A DNA stretch of 64,000 nt from Christiangramia sp. (lineage in GTDB: Bacteria > Bacteroidota > Bacteroidia > Flavobacteriales > Flavobacteriaceae). The translations under genes were made by a program, and so were the position numbers. Under the pieces are notes generated by a model that worked only from the letters and a program-made list of their open reading frames with translations, was not told the origin of the DNA and ran no database searches. Of the stretch, positions 47,063 to 55,936 are shown piece by piece (the first letter of the stretch is position 1; each line of letters begins with the position of its first letter). The stretch is taken from the NCBI RefSeq assembly GCF_029937855.1, contig NZ_JAPYPC010000016.1, forward strand, positions 22,333 through 86,332, read 5' to 3'.

Positions 47063-47845
47063 CTAATCAGGAATAACCCTTAAGGTTAGATTAACCGAGT
47101 CTGCGCAATCACCTTCTCCGAGAGTATAGGTGGTGGTATAGTCATCTATTTGCGATTCACGGTTAGGATCATTAAAGTTGTTTATCAGATCCCATATACT
47201 GGGATTATAGACACCATCAGTTTTATTAACTCCAGGGTTCAGCATATTTGCATATACTTTTCTAACCTCATCCCAGCTGGGTAACGCAGTTACTTCTGAA
47301 AGTGTCATCTCCCTAAGCTGGTCTGTCCCGGCATAGTTTGTAAATGGGGTAACTTCGTAATTAAAATACGACCATTTCCCGTTGGTAGAAGTTAGATCAC
47401 CAGCAGAAATTTCTTCAGCTTTTTTACCAGTTCCAAACTGAGCTACCGCAGCTATTAGTAAATCATCTGAAGTCTGTATCCCCAGTTCCTCAAAGCTAAA
47501 AGTTAAATTAACTCCATAAGTATTCTGCTTCTCGCTGTAATACATCGTATAAATATTTAAATCCCCATTTCCTCTTGTAGGAAAGTCATTTAAATTTTCC
47601 GTAAAATGTAAACTTAACCAGCTTACTGGCTGTTGGTTAGTAGCTACCACATTAACTTCTATATAATCATAAAAGTTTCTCACTTCAATTTCGCCCTGTG
47701 TTCCAAAATCAAAATTGTAAATCTTGCAATCATCTACTTCATAAACCAGGTTTGCTTCCGTAATGGCTGAATCGACATCCTCAAGCTTTTCCACGCTGCA
47801 GGACAGAAATAGCATCATCATTCCCATGTAATAAAATTTGTTCAT
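47063..47845 (-). CDS. Lipoprotein with one C-terminal SWDEVRK module
   Basis: A 260-residue lipoprotein (MNKFYYMGMMMLFLSC, Cys16). Residues ~30-165 form a beta-rich domain I do not recognise (CKIYNFDFGTQGEIEVRNFYD at its start). Residues ~171-258 are one copy of the module repeated three times in the downstream protein: AGTDQ, SWDEVRKVYANML, GVYNPSIWDLINNF, DDYTTTYTL and CADSVNLTLRV. It and its neighbour lie 195 bases apart on the same strand inside the polysaccharide locus, so a shared role at the cell surface is inferred. Confidence 0.8.
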   Translation of the reverse strand: MNKFYYMGMMMLFLSCSVEKLEDVDSAITEANLVYEVDDCKIYNFDFGTQGEIEVRNFYDYIEVNVVATNQQPVSWLSLHFTENLNDFPTRGNGDLNIYTMYYSEKQNTYGVNLTFSFEELGIQTSDDLLIAAVAQFGTGKKAEEISAGDLTSTNGKWSYFNYEVTPFTNYAGTDQLREMTLSEVTALPSWDEVRKVYANMLNPGVNKTDGVYNPSIWDLINNFNDPNRESQIDDYTTTYTLGEGDCADSVNLTLRVIPD

Positions 47846-48011
47846 AATATCAATATTTTAATTTAGCCTACTAAAAATAGCAGCTATAACAGTTAGAATA
47901 AAGCGTTTTATTTGTTTTTCGATAAGCTGAATGATAAAGCAGACACAAAGCACAATTTCTTGTAAATTCTCACAAATTTTTCCAAATCCGGTCTATTAAA
48001 AATTTTACTGA

Positions 48012-48019
48012 TATATTTG
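48012..48019 (+). promoter_or_regulatory. Candidate -7 box for the acetyltransferase-GT2 pair
   Basis: TATATTTG fits TAnnTTTG and ends 17 bases before the ATG at 48037. No TTG is visible at the expected -33 spacing. Confidence 0.3.
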
Positions 48020-48036
48020 AACCTGGACAAAAAAGT

Positions 48037-48696
48037 ATGAAAGCAAAATTGCTGATTTATGGAATTGGAAAGCTGGCGCAATACGTGCGGTATCTTTTTG
48101 AAAATGATACAGAATATGAAGTGGTTGCTTACTGCATAGAAGAAAAGCTTTTAAATTCAGATAGCTTTGACGGGCGCCCGTTAATTAATTTTGAAGGGAT
48201 AGAGGAATTCTACCCTGCCGGTTCTTATAATATTTTTATCGCAGTGGGTAATAATAACATAAGAAGTCGTTTATATTTTGCTGCAGAACAGAAAGGCTAT
48301 TCCTTAGCCAGTTATATTTCTACTAAAGCGCAGATCTGGCCGGATATTAAAACCGGATCGAATGTTTTTATTGGCGAAGGTTCGGTTATTCAACCATTTG
48401 TAGAGATAGGTAATAATAGTTTTTTAATATGTGCCAATATTGGCCATCATTCCAGTATAGGTGATCATGTCTTATTAAGCGTAACCACGCTAGGTGGAGA
48501 TGTTAGAATTGGCAATCATAGCTTTTTAGGAATGAATTCTGCCGTAAGACATGGTACCCAGGTGGGTGAATATTCCCTAATTGGAATGAATGCCACTATT
48601 GAAAAAAATACAGCTCCGTACTCGGTCTATTCCAATAAGGGAACATCTTTAAGAAAAATTGATTCTTCAAAACTCATAGACCGGCTCTTACTCTGA
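48037..48696 (+). CDS. NeuD/PglD-like hexapeptide acyltransferase
   Basis: A 219-residue acetyltransferase with an N-terminal Rossmann-like domain (KAKLLIYGIGKLAQYVRYLF) and a left-handed beta-helix of hexapeptide repeats from about residue 95 (GSNVFIGEGSVIQPFVEIGNNSFL). The likely catalytic His is in CANIGHHSSIGDH. The family acetylates amino or hydroxyl groups of sugars. With the next gene it forms the only plus-strand unit inside an otherwise minus-strand half-locus; its TGA shares one base with that gene's ATG. Confidence 0.85.
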   Translation: MKAKLLIYGIGKLAQYVRYLFENDTEYEVVAYCIEEKLLNSDSFDGRPLINFEGIEEFYPAGSYNIFIAVGNNNIRSRLYFAAEQKGYSLASYISTKAQIWPDIKTGSNVFIGEGSVIQPFVEIGNNSFLICANIGHHSSIGDHVLLSVTTLGGDVRIGNHSFLGMNSAVRHGTQVGEYSLIGMNATIEKNTAPYSVYSNKGTSLRKIDSSKLIDRLLL

Positions 48697-49640
48697 TGGA
48701 CTTTAGGGAATTTCAAAATAAGTTCATGTTTAAACCTCCGGAGCATGTAAAGCATAAAGTTTCATCCCGGCCTTTGGTGAGTATATGTGTTCAGACCTAT
48801 AAACATGTTAATTACATTGAACAATGTCTGGAGTCCATTCTGGAACAGAAGACCAATTTTGAATACGAAATTCTACTGGGAGAAGACAATTCGTCAGACG
48901 GCACCAGGGAAATCTGTGTAGAATATGTAAAAAAATACCCCAATAAAATCCGGCTCTTTCTGCATCATGATCAAAATAAAATTTCAGTAAACTCCATTAA
49001 AACAGGAAATTTTAATGCTTTCTACAATTTCTTTCAGGCCAGAGGAAAATTTATAGCATTCTGTGAAGGAGATGATTTCTGGACAGATCCGGAAAAACTT
49101 CAGATCCAGACCGATTTTCTACTTAAAAACAGCGATTACTCTCTCTGTTTTCACAGGTTTAAAGAAAAATTCCCTTGTGATTATCCTGGAAATAACCCTA
49201 CTCTGAACCAGCCATTACAGGATATTTCTTCTCAAAGACTGGCGGAATTGAGGTTTCATCCTCTCTTATCTACAGTATGTTTTAAAGCACCATTATTAAG
49301 AGAGCTGCCGGAAGAAATGTTACAAGTCTTAAATGTAGATAGTTTTCTCCTGAGCATCTTAGGAACATTGGGGCCGGCAAAATTTCAGGAAAATATTGGT
49401 CCAACGATATATCGCAGACATGAAAAGGGTATTTGGTCTGGCAAAATGAAATCGGCTAAATTAAAAATCAAAATAAATACACTAATAAAATTGATTGCCT
49501 ATCATAAAAAAAATAACAAATCTCACCTCGTTGATTCTTTCCAAAAAGATCTTAAGAATAAGTATCGCAGTTTATTTGTCCATTTTCTAAAAAAAGGAGA
49601 TTTTATAAAAGCAATACCACTTTTTAGATATATTATTTAA
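48696..49640 (+). CDS. GT2-family glycosyltransferase
   Basis: A 314-residue GT-A enzyme. The N-terminus reads PLVSICVQTYKHVNYIEQCLESILEQ, then LLGEDNSSDGTREIC for the nucleotide site and FCEGDDFWTDPEKLQ with the metal-binding Asp pair. The C-terminal third is basic and helical, without membrane segments. It begins on the last base of the acetyltransferase stop codon, so the two are translationally coupled and probably act on the same sugar. Confidence 0.88.
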   Translation: MDFREFQNKFMFKPPEHVKHKVSSRPLVSICVQTYKHVNYIEQCLESILEQKTNFEYEILLGEDNSSDGTREICVEYVKKYPNKIRLFLHHDQNKISVNSIKTGNFNAFYNFFQARGKFIAFCEGDDFWTDPEKLQIQTDFLLKNSDYSLCFHRFKEKFPCDYPGNNPTLNQPLQDISSQRLAELRFHPLLSTVCFKAPLLRELPEEMLQVLNVDSFLLSILGTLGPAKFQENIGPTIYRRHEKGIWSGKMKSAKLKIKINTLIKLIAYHKKNNKSHLVDSFQKDLKNKYRSLFVHFLKKGDFIKAIPLFRYII

Positions 49641-49685
49641 TCATTAGGCCCTTACCCGAAGCAAGGTTTTGAATGAGGAAGCCCC

Positions 49686-50528
49686 CTATTTCCTAAATAA
49701 AAAGATAAGGCGTTTTACCAGAGGCTTCCAGTAAAAAAATCTTATTTTAGAAGCCTTATGATAGAATTCAAGAGCCGACTTCTTATTGCCAAGTTTTTCA
49801 TTAATAAAGCCTATCTGATAGATCAGTCTGGAATATGCAAATGAGTCTTTCAGATACAGCTGTTTATGTTTTTGCAGGAGATGCTTAAGAGAAGTAAGTT
49901 TATTTGTTAATTCTGAATAGTCTAAATCCTTCTTACTAACATAATAATACATAAAAAATTTAGGTATTATAAGAGTTTCATTATTTTCTCTCTGCGAGAT
50001 TCGCATTCCGAGTTCGTAATTCTCACTAAAGTGAAGTTCTGGATCGAATCCTCCCACATCCTCAATTAGTTTTTTACGATAACAGACACTCCCAGATAAA
50101 AAACTCGCTTCAATCCCGTTATACATTTTTCCCAGTTTCGTGGCTTTCCAGGTTGAAGTTCGATCATTAAAAATTTTCTTTACATGCCAGAAAATCATGT
50201 CGTAATTATTATAATTACCAGCTTTCAGTTCTTCAAGTAAACTGGCATCTAATTTATCATCGGAATCCAGAAATATAAGGTAGTTGGCTGAGGCATGTTC
50301 TACACCCGTATTTCGAGCTGCTGACGCGCCTGCATGTTGCTGATAGATGTATTTAATTTCCTTTTTATTCAAATATCCATCAAGACTATCCCTGGTGCCA
50401 TCTGTAGAACCATCATCTACTATTATCAGTTCCCAGTTATTGGTAGACTGGGCTAAAACGCTCTCTATTGCTCTTCCAATCCTGGAAGCTCTGTTATGTG
50501 TTGGGATAATTATACTGAATTCTGGCAT
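49686..50528 (-). CDS. GT2-family glycosyltransferase
   Basis: A 280-residue GT-A enzyme: FSIIIPTHNRASRIGRAIESVL at the start, LIIVDDGSTDGTRDSL for the nucleotide site, AGASAARNTGVEHASANYLIFLDSDDKL carrying the DxD. It is the last gene of the right-hand minus-strand block and converges with the plus-strand GT2 gene. It lies 48 bases after the asparagine synthase gene. Confidence 0.9.
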   Translation of the reverse strand: MPEFSIIIPTHNRASRIGRAIESVLAQSTNNWELIIVDDGSTDGTRDSLDGYLNKKEIKYIYQQHAGASAARNTGVEHASANYLIFLDSDDKLDASLLEELKAGNYNNYDMIFWHVKKIFNDRTSTWKATKLGKMYNGIEASFLSGSVCYRKKLIEDVGGFDPELHFSENYELGMRISQRENNETLIIPKFFMYYYVSKKDLDYSELTNKLTSLKHLLQKHKQLYLKDSFAYSRLIYQIGFINEKLGNKKSALEFYHKASKIRFFYWKPLVKRLIFLFRK

Positions 50529-50576
50529 GTTTAAGTGAAATTGTTAATTTCCGGAGAAAGGTAGAATACAGAAAAC

Positions 50577-52475
50577 CTATCTACCATATTGATTTTTATA
50601 CCATTTCTGAAAACAGTAAAATGCCCATACCTTAAAGGTATTATCCTGTCTCCCAGATAAATGTTTATCCACTAAATTTTGAATATAGGTCACTTTAAAG
50701 ATTTGCTGTTTTTCAAGAAAATCAGTTTCAATATAAGATTTTAATTCAGCACTCAAATAATCCCTTAACCAGTCACCTACCGGAACCCCAAAGCCTTTTT
50801 TTGATTTATCCAGGAAATCTTTTGGGAAATACTCTTTAAAAGCTTCTTTTAGCAGGTGTTTTTTATCCCAGCCTTTCATTAAATATTCAGCAGGAACCTG
50901 GGAAGTGAAATCCCATAATTTCTTGTTCAAAAAAGGCGCCCTGGACTCCAGGGAGGTTAACATACTCGTACGGTCCACTTTTACCAGCATATCACCTTCC
51001 AGGCTAATATGCCTGTCGATATTTCTGAAGTCATTTAAGCCTGAAGCCCTGTAATTCACCTTCTTTTTATAAGGTTCAAATATTTCTGTCTTAAACCAGT
51101 GATCATTCAACATTTCCTGAAGTTCGTCCTGCTGATATGCCAGGGAGATAATATTATAATAAAAATCACCCTCGTAATTAACAGCATTTACCAATTTTTT
51201 CGCTTTAAAACGCAAACCACGTTTATCGTCTTTGGAGCTGAGGAGATTATTAACTACAGGTTTAAAAGTATTATGAAAAGATTCAGGCACAATAGAGGAA
51301 TATTTCTCATTCATCTTTCCAATATAATATTTGTTATATCCTCCAAACACTTCATCCCCTCCGTCACCTGTAAGGGCCACTTTAACATGTTCCCTTGTTT
51401 TATGGGCTACCAGATAGGTAGGTAATGAGGAAGAGTCGGCAAAAGGTTCATCGAAATTCAGGAGTATACTATCCACCTGATTTTTAAGATCATCTATGCT
51501 AATAATAAACTCATGATGATTACTCTCTATTAAGTTTGCTACGGTCCTTGATTTGTCCGTTTCATCAAAAGATTTTTTCTCAAAGCCTATAGAAAAAGTA
51601 TCTATTTTACCATTTACCTGTTTGGCCAGTGCCAAAGACACAATAGATGAATCTACACCCCCTGAAAGAAATGTCCCTAAAGGTACATCGGCTATAGATC
51701 TGCTTTTTACACTTTCGACGACTAGATCATGTGTAAGGTTTTTCGCTTCCTTAAAATCAATATTCGGATCTATTTCGAACTGCACCGGAGACTTTACAGG
51801 CTCTAGGCTTAGATTCATCGTTGCAGGATCAATTATGAGATAGTGGTTAGCTTCAAGTTTGTTTATATTACTGTATATCGTGTGAGGGGCCGGGATATAG
51901 GTTAATCTGAAAAATAAATTAAGCCCGGTTCTTGAAATTTCAGGTCTATAATCTAATTGATTAATGATAGATTTCAACTCTGATGCCCAAATTATCTGAT
52001 CATTACTTCTTGTGTAATAAAGAGGTTTCTCTCCAAAATAATCCCTGGCAATAAAAATTTTGTTTTTTGTTTTATCATAAATGCTAAAGGCAAACATTCC
52101 GTCCAGCATTCCAAAGCTTTCTGTTCCCCACGCTTCATAAGCCTTTAAAATCACTTCAGTATCAGAGGTGGTTTTAAATGTATATCCTTTTTTAAGCAGA
52201 ATATCTTTAAGTTCCAGATAATTATAAATCTCTCCATTAAAAAAGATAAGGATACTTCCGTCATCATTAAAAATAGGCTGTTCCCCATGTGCAAGATCAA
52301 TAATGGAAAGCCTTCGCATAGACATTCCAATTGAATGGCTCTCGAGGGATTCACTAAAAAAACCATCCTGATCTGGCCCTCTGTGAAATATCTTTTGATT
52401 CATGGTCTCTAGCCGTCTCAAAATCTGATCTTCTTCGATATTTCGGCTACTTACAAAGCCGTTTATTCCGCACAT
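50577..52475 (-). CDS. asnB: Asparagine synthase (glutamine-hydrolysing)
   Basis: A 632-residue two-domain enzyme. Cys2 (MCGINGFV) is the Ntn glutaminase nucleophile, and IFNGEIYNYLELK and SDTEVILKAYEAWG belong to the same domain. The synthetase domain has the ATP-pyrophosphatase loop FLSGGVDSSIVSLAL (~268) and LTGDGGDEVFGGYNKY. Copies inside polysaccharide loci often amidate a sugar acid or other carboxylate instead of making free asparagine; that role is inferred here from context between a deacetylase and a GT2 gene. Confidence 0.9.
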   Translation of the reverse strand: MCGINGFVSSRNIEEDQILRRLETMNQKIFHRGPDQDGFFSESLESHSIGMSMRRLSIIDLAHGEQPIFNDDGSILIFFNGEIYNYLELKDILLKKGYTFKTTSDTEVILKAYEAWGTESFGMLDGMFAFSIYDKTKNKIFIARDYFGEKPLYYTRSNDQIIWASELKSIINQLDYRPEISRTGLNLFFRLTYIPAPHTIYSNINKLEANHYLIIDPATMNLSLEPVKSPVQFEIDPNIDFKEAKNLTHDLVVESVKSRSIADVPLGTFLSGGVDSSIVSLALAKQVNGKIDTFSIGFEKKSFDETDKSRTVANLIESNHHEFIISIDDLKNQVDSILLNFDEPFADSSSLPTYLVAHKTREHVKVALTGDGGDEVFGGYNKYYIGKMNEKYSSIVPESFHNTFKPVVNNLLSSKDDKRGLRFKAKKLVNAVNYEGDFYYNIISLAYQQDELQEMLNDHWFKTEIFEPYKKKVNYRASGLNDFRNIDRHISLEGDMLVKVDRTSMLTSLESRAPFLNKKLWDFTSQVPAEYLMKGWDKKHLLKEAFKEYFPKDFLDKSKKGFGVPVGDWLRDYLSAELKSYIETDFLEKQQIFKVTYIQNLVDKHLSGRQDNTFKVWAFYCFQKWYKNQYGR

Positions 52476-52513
52476 AATTTATCTTTTTATTTCTTTCTAA
52501 ATAGCTATGCCAG

Positions 52514-53479
52514 CTACTGTATGGTATAATTTCCAAGTTCTTTCATATTCAAAGACTGGTAGCCATATTTATTTTTAAGTTCACCATACTTGAGAAGTAT
52601 TTGTCCTAAATCTGTCAAACTCTGATGAGGTTGTTCACCAAAATTATGAGGATGCCACCATAGATGGTAGATTAATCCTTTTTTTGCACTTTCTTCCATC
52701 TCACTAAAAACCCTCCTCAATTTTGTTTTATTAAGGATACTCTTGCTATTATAGGGTCTCAAAAACCGGCTTGCTTTCTGATGTGTTATCCCTTCCTTAT
52801 TTTGTATCCCTCTTATGGAATAGGCCTTATCCAGCCTTCCGAAATAAGCATCTGAGGTTCTTGAGATTTTCTGTAGAAGTGAATCCCGTTGAGTATCTCT
52901 CCAGTACCAATTATCGGGATTAGTCCTGATATTTTTAATACCCAGTTCCTTACATACCGTTGAATAGCCGTTATTAAACTGATTTCTTGGAAACACCAGA
53001 GAGTGTAGCCTGCATTCAAATTTTTCAGCCAGCTCGATGGCTTTGGAAATATCCGATCTAAAATCTGTCATTTTCTGTCCTGACTCCAGGCAATAGTAAT
53101 GAGAATAGGTATGCGTTGCTATTTCCTGACCCGGAGTTTCTTTTATTTGCTTTATTAGGCCTGGAGCAAAGCACAATTGTTCAGATTCTTTACTTTGAAT
53201 AGAATTTCCATATTTATATGCCGAGAGTTTCTCATTGTCATATTCGGGCAGCATTTCGGGAATGTTCTGATTCCATTCATCCCAGTTATTATTAAATAAC
53301 ATTCCTACTGTTGCCCATGTACAACTAATCTCATTCTTTTGAAAAAGCTTCAGGATCTCTGGAATAACATTCCTTGTATTTATAAAATATTCTTCCTTTT
53401 CTTTCCAGTCCACTTTATCGAATACTCCCCAAAGCAGTTCAAAATCCAGGGATATTACCAAAGTTCCGTTATTGTTCAT
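52514..53479 (-). CDS. NodB-type polysaccharide deacetylase family protein
   Basis: A 321-residue protein with NodB-domain landmarks: LVISLDFELLWGVFD near the start supplies the metal-binding Asp, EIATHTYSHYYC supplies the HxxxH pair near residue 120, and FRSDISKAIE and HSLVFPRNQFNNG follow. No signal peptide is seen, so the action is cytosolic, perhaps on a lipid-linked or nucleotide-linked intermediate. The C-terminal HLWWHPHNFGE is a further conserved-looking His-rich motif. It precedes asnB by 38 bases in the same direction. Confidence 0.82.
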   Translation of the reverse strand: MNNNGTLVISLDFELLWGVFDKVDWKEKEEYFINTRNVIPEILKLFQKNEISCTWATVGMLFNNNWDEWNQNIPEMLPEYDNEKLSAYKYGNSIQSKESEQLCFAPGLIKQIKETPGQEIATHTYSHYYCLESGQKMTDFRSDISKAIELAEKFECRLHSLVFPRNQFNNGYSTVCKELGIKNIRTNPDNWYWRDTQRDSLLQKISRTSDAYFGRLDKAYSIRGIQNKEGITHQKASRFLRPYNSKSILNKTKLRRVFSEMEESAKKGLIYHLWWHPHNFGEQPHQSLTDLGQILLKYGELKNKYGYQSLNMKELGNYTIQ

Positions 53480-53776
53480 ATTGTACTGTTAACCCGTGTT
53501 AACCGGGCAGATTTATTAATTTGTTATTTGTGACGAAGTGACGTAGGGACATTGTGATCATGTAACCGGTACTTTGTCGCTCCCTCAAAAAGTTACTTCT
53601 TCACAGCATCACTCCTTTACAAGATAATATTATATCGTTCCTGCTCTCTAAGACTTTCCTTCTCCAGGCCATTTATTTCCCCTGGTCTCCTTATCTCCCT
53701 GACTTCCTGTTCCGTTTTCGCTCTTCATCATTCTGGATCTTAGCACTTATACTCACTCCCTTACTTCATCACAGCA
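53480..53776. other. Intergenic region with pyrimidine-rich tract and short repeats
   Basis: 297 bases. Two TGTTAACC boxes (53487-53494 and 53497-53504) sit exactly 10 bases apart directly upstream of the deacetylase ATG. Further right, 53600-53790 is strongly C/T-rich on the plus strand with repeated short words (CACAGCAT, ATCACAGC). No gene is supported. Confidence 0.45.
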
Positions 53777-54988
53777 TTACGGCATCACAGCCTCCGCCGC
53801 CATCTCCCTACTTTTACTCTTCCCCCTCAGCCTTTTAATCCTGAGCAACCTTTCATACTTCTTCTGTGCCAGATAGTAATAGATAACAAAGAATAGAAAA
53901 TACATCACCATGGATTTCTGACGCATAATTATCCCCAGGTTAGACATTACAAATGTCATCGCAAAAGAAGTCGCAAAGAATATAACAAAACTCATCTTCA
54001 CTACGGCAGGGGCTTTTTTAATAAAATTCACGAAATTCTTTTTCAATATTTTCAGGAATAAAAGAAGATAAAGCAGATTCTCGGCAGAAACTATCAGACC
54101 CAGAATATTTGGCGCATCAAAAAATAAAGGCCTGAACCAAAAGGTAAAAAGCTTTAATGGCAAAGGATAAGAGGACATATCCACCCCTGATCCTGCTCCG
54201 CTTAAATCTTCTGCGCGCTCTTCAGATACCGCCTGAAACTCATCTATAAGATTATCTGAAGCTTCCAGTCCCATCACTCCCAAAATTGTATCCTGCAGTA
54301 ATATTAGCGCTGTGCCCATACTAAAAAAAACCAGTGCTTTTTGCCAGAAAGGAATTTTCTCCTTTCCGCTCATGTAACCTAGGGCCGTTCCCACCGCTAC
54401 AAACATAAAGACATGAGGTCTAATCTGAAATATTAGTACAGAACTCAGAATTAACGCAAAAAGCCTGTCCTTAGGTTTTATTATGGCGTAGGTAAACATC
54501 ATTAAACCCAAAAAGATAGGCGCTCCCTTTCCCAGAGAGGCGGTCCAGAAATGCATATTGGGAAAGAAAAGGATGAGACTTAACAAGTCTACTCCCATGA
54601 AATTATATTTTAACGGTATCTTTTCCCGGAAGAAAATATAGGCATATACAAAACCCAGGTATCCAAGCCAGGCGAACGAAAGCATAAGCATATCATAATT
54701 AAAACCTAATTGAAAAAAGGGAAAGCCCAGCCAGTGAATAAAGTTGGTATCTGTTCCAAAAAGTTCCCACCAGCCTCCCTGATGAGAACTTATTACCCTA
54801 TAATAATTATGGGAATCTGACGGATTATTAGAGGCATACCAGGAATAAACCCCATAAAAAATAAGATGGTATAAATAAAGCAGGTTCATTTTCTTCTTTG
54901 AAAACCAGGAGAATTTTTTTGAGAATAACCCATAAATCAACTGATTTAAAATGAAGAAAAGAATTATTAAGAAAAAAACACCTGCCAT
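53777..54988 (-). CDS. EpsG/Wzy-like membrane protein, candidate polysaccharide polymerase (copy 2)
   Basis: A 403-residue multi-spanning protein, paralogue of the one at 44479-45708. Shared blocks include FYxVxxWYxxxNPSDSxxYY, WELFGTDTNFI, LILFFPNMHFWTASLGKGA, RPHVFMF, FWFRPLFFDAP and the end MSNLGIIMRQKSMVMYFLFFVIYYYLA. It ends in a basic cytosolic tail. Lying 2 bases after the GNAT gene, it belongs to the right-hand transferase operon. Polymerase function is inferred from topology and place. Confidence 0.75.
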   Translation of the reverse strand: MAGVFFLIILFFILNQLIYGLFSKKFSWFSKKKMNLLYLYHLIFYGVYSWYASNNPSDSHNYYRVISSHQGGWWELFGTDTNFIHWLGFPFFQLGFNYDMLMLSFAWLGYLGFVYAYIFFREKIPLKYNFMGVDLLSLILFFPNMHFWTASLGKGAPIFLGLMMFTYAIIKPKDRLFALILSSVLIFQIRPHVFMFVAVGTALGYMSGKEKIPFWQKALVFFSMGTALILLQDTILGVMGLEASDNLIDEFQAVSEERAEDLSGAGSGVDMSSYPLPLKLFTFWFRPLFFDAPNILGLIVSAENLLYLLLFLKILKKNFVNFIKKAPAVVKMSFVIFFATSFAMTFVMSNLGIIMRQKSMVMYFLFFVIYYYLAQKKYERLLRIKRLRGKSKSREMAAEAVMP

Positions 54989-54990
54989 TT

Positions 54991-55926
54991 TTAAAATAGT
55001 TCTAAATCACCTAAAGTATTATTCCACCTATTAATATCAGAAAAAAACAGCACATCCTCGCCGGAAAGGTTAAGATTATTAAGCGTTAATATAGGCCCAA
55101 AGAAGCCTTTTTTACCAGTTAGAGGTACTGTTTGCGGGGAGAAGCTTATCAAGTGACAACCAAACTTCCTTTCTATTTCCTTTATTTGCCGGGTAAGATC
55201 CCGGCGGCTTAAGTTTTTAAAGAGGCATTCTGATATCCTGAATTCTTTCAAACCTTTCCTTCTCTTCACGTAACCTGCCAGATAAAGCCCATCCTTATAG
55301 AATATCTCGTAAGACTGTAAGGGGTTTATATGGTATCGCCATTTCAGATATTCAGGGCTTTTAGGAGTGAATATATTTCCTGAGTCTTCCATTCTGTTAT
55401 TCCAAAATTGGCAGAGATCTTCCAGGCCTTGTTCAGGACCCTCGATACATGTTGAGTAAGTTTTTTGATTAATTCGATTCAAAATAAAAGATAAAGAAGG
55501 CCTTAGGCCTACATTTATCTTTCCCACCGTTTTCCATCCCATCTTCAGATAACCAGGTCTGCTTTGTGCATTGGGGGTATTGAAAATAAAGTGATCGCCA
55601 TCTTCTCTTACGAGCTCTACAGCCTTAAGAGTAAGTTTTTTAAAAATACCCTTACCCTGGTGTTCGGGATGAGTTGCTGTATCTACCGCCCTTAATGCCG
55701 AAAATTGTTTTGTACCCTGTTGCCATCTCCACCGCATAAATGCCCTTACACCTACTATTTCATTATTTTCCTCTGCCAGTAAGACCAGGGACTCCCCAAA
55801 GGGATTGTTTACGTGTTTATACTTCCATATTTCTTCTGAAAGAGCTAATTCATCTTCCCCCAGACTTGCTTTAAGGACCCGGACTATATTGGGAATATCC
55901 TGGTTAGTTGCTTCTCTTATCAGCAT
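54991..55926 (-). CDS. GNAT-family N-acetyltransferase
   Basis: A 311-residue protein. The N-terminal GNAT domain (~1-150) has IREATNQDIPNIVRVLKASL at its start, LLAEENNEIVGVRAFM and the acetyl-CoA pyrophosphate loop ATHPEHQGKGIFKKL near 95-110, then FNTPNAQSRPGYLKMGW. The C-terminal half is a second, degenerate domain, as in larger GNAT enzymes found in polysaccharide loci. Acylation of an amino sugar in the repeat unit is the likely role. It lies 10 bases after a GT4 gene. Confidence 0.85.
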   Translation of the reverse strand: MLIREATNQDIPNIVRVLKASLGEDELALSEEIWKYKHVNNPFGESLVLLAEENNEIVGVRAFMRWRWQQGTKQFSALRAVDTATHPEHQGKGIFKKLTLKAVELVREDGDHFIFNTPNAQSRPGYLKMGWKTVGKINVGLRPSLSFILNRINQKTYSTCIEGPEQGLEDLCQFWNNRMEDSGNIFTPKSPEYLKWRYHINPLQSYEIFYKDGLYLAGYVKRRKGLKEFRISECLFKNLSRRDLTRQIKEIERKFGCHLISFSPQTVPLTGKKGFFGPILTLNNLNLSGEDVLFFSDINRWNNTLGDLELF

Positions 55927-55936
55927 TGTTATAAAT

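Noticed and set aside
48012..48019. A full Bacteroidota promoter (TTG plus TAnnTTTG) upstream of the acetyltransferase
   Set aside because: Only the -7 half is present, so it is listed as a weak candidate rather than a promoter.
53600..53790. CRISPR-like or REP-like array in the pyrimidine-rich tract
   Set aside because: The repeated words are only about 8 bases, unevenly spaced and not palindromic.
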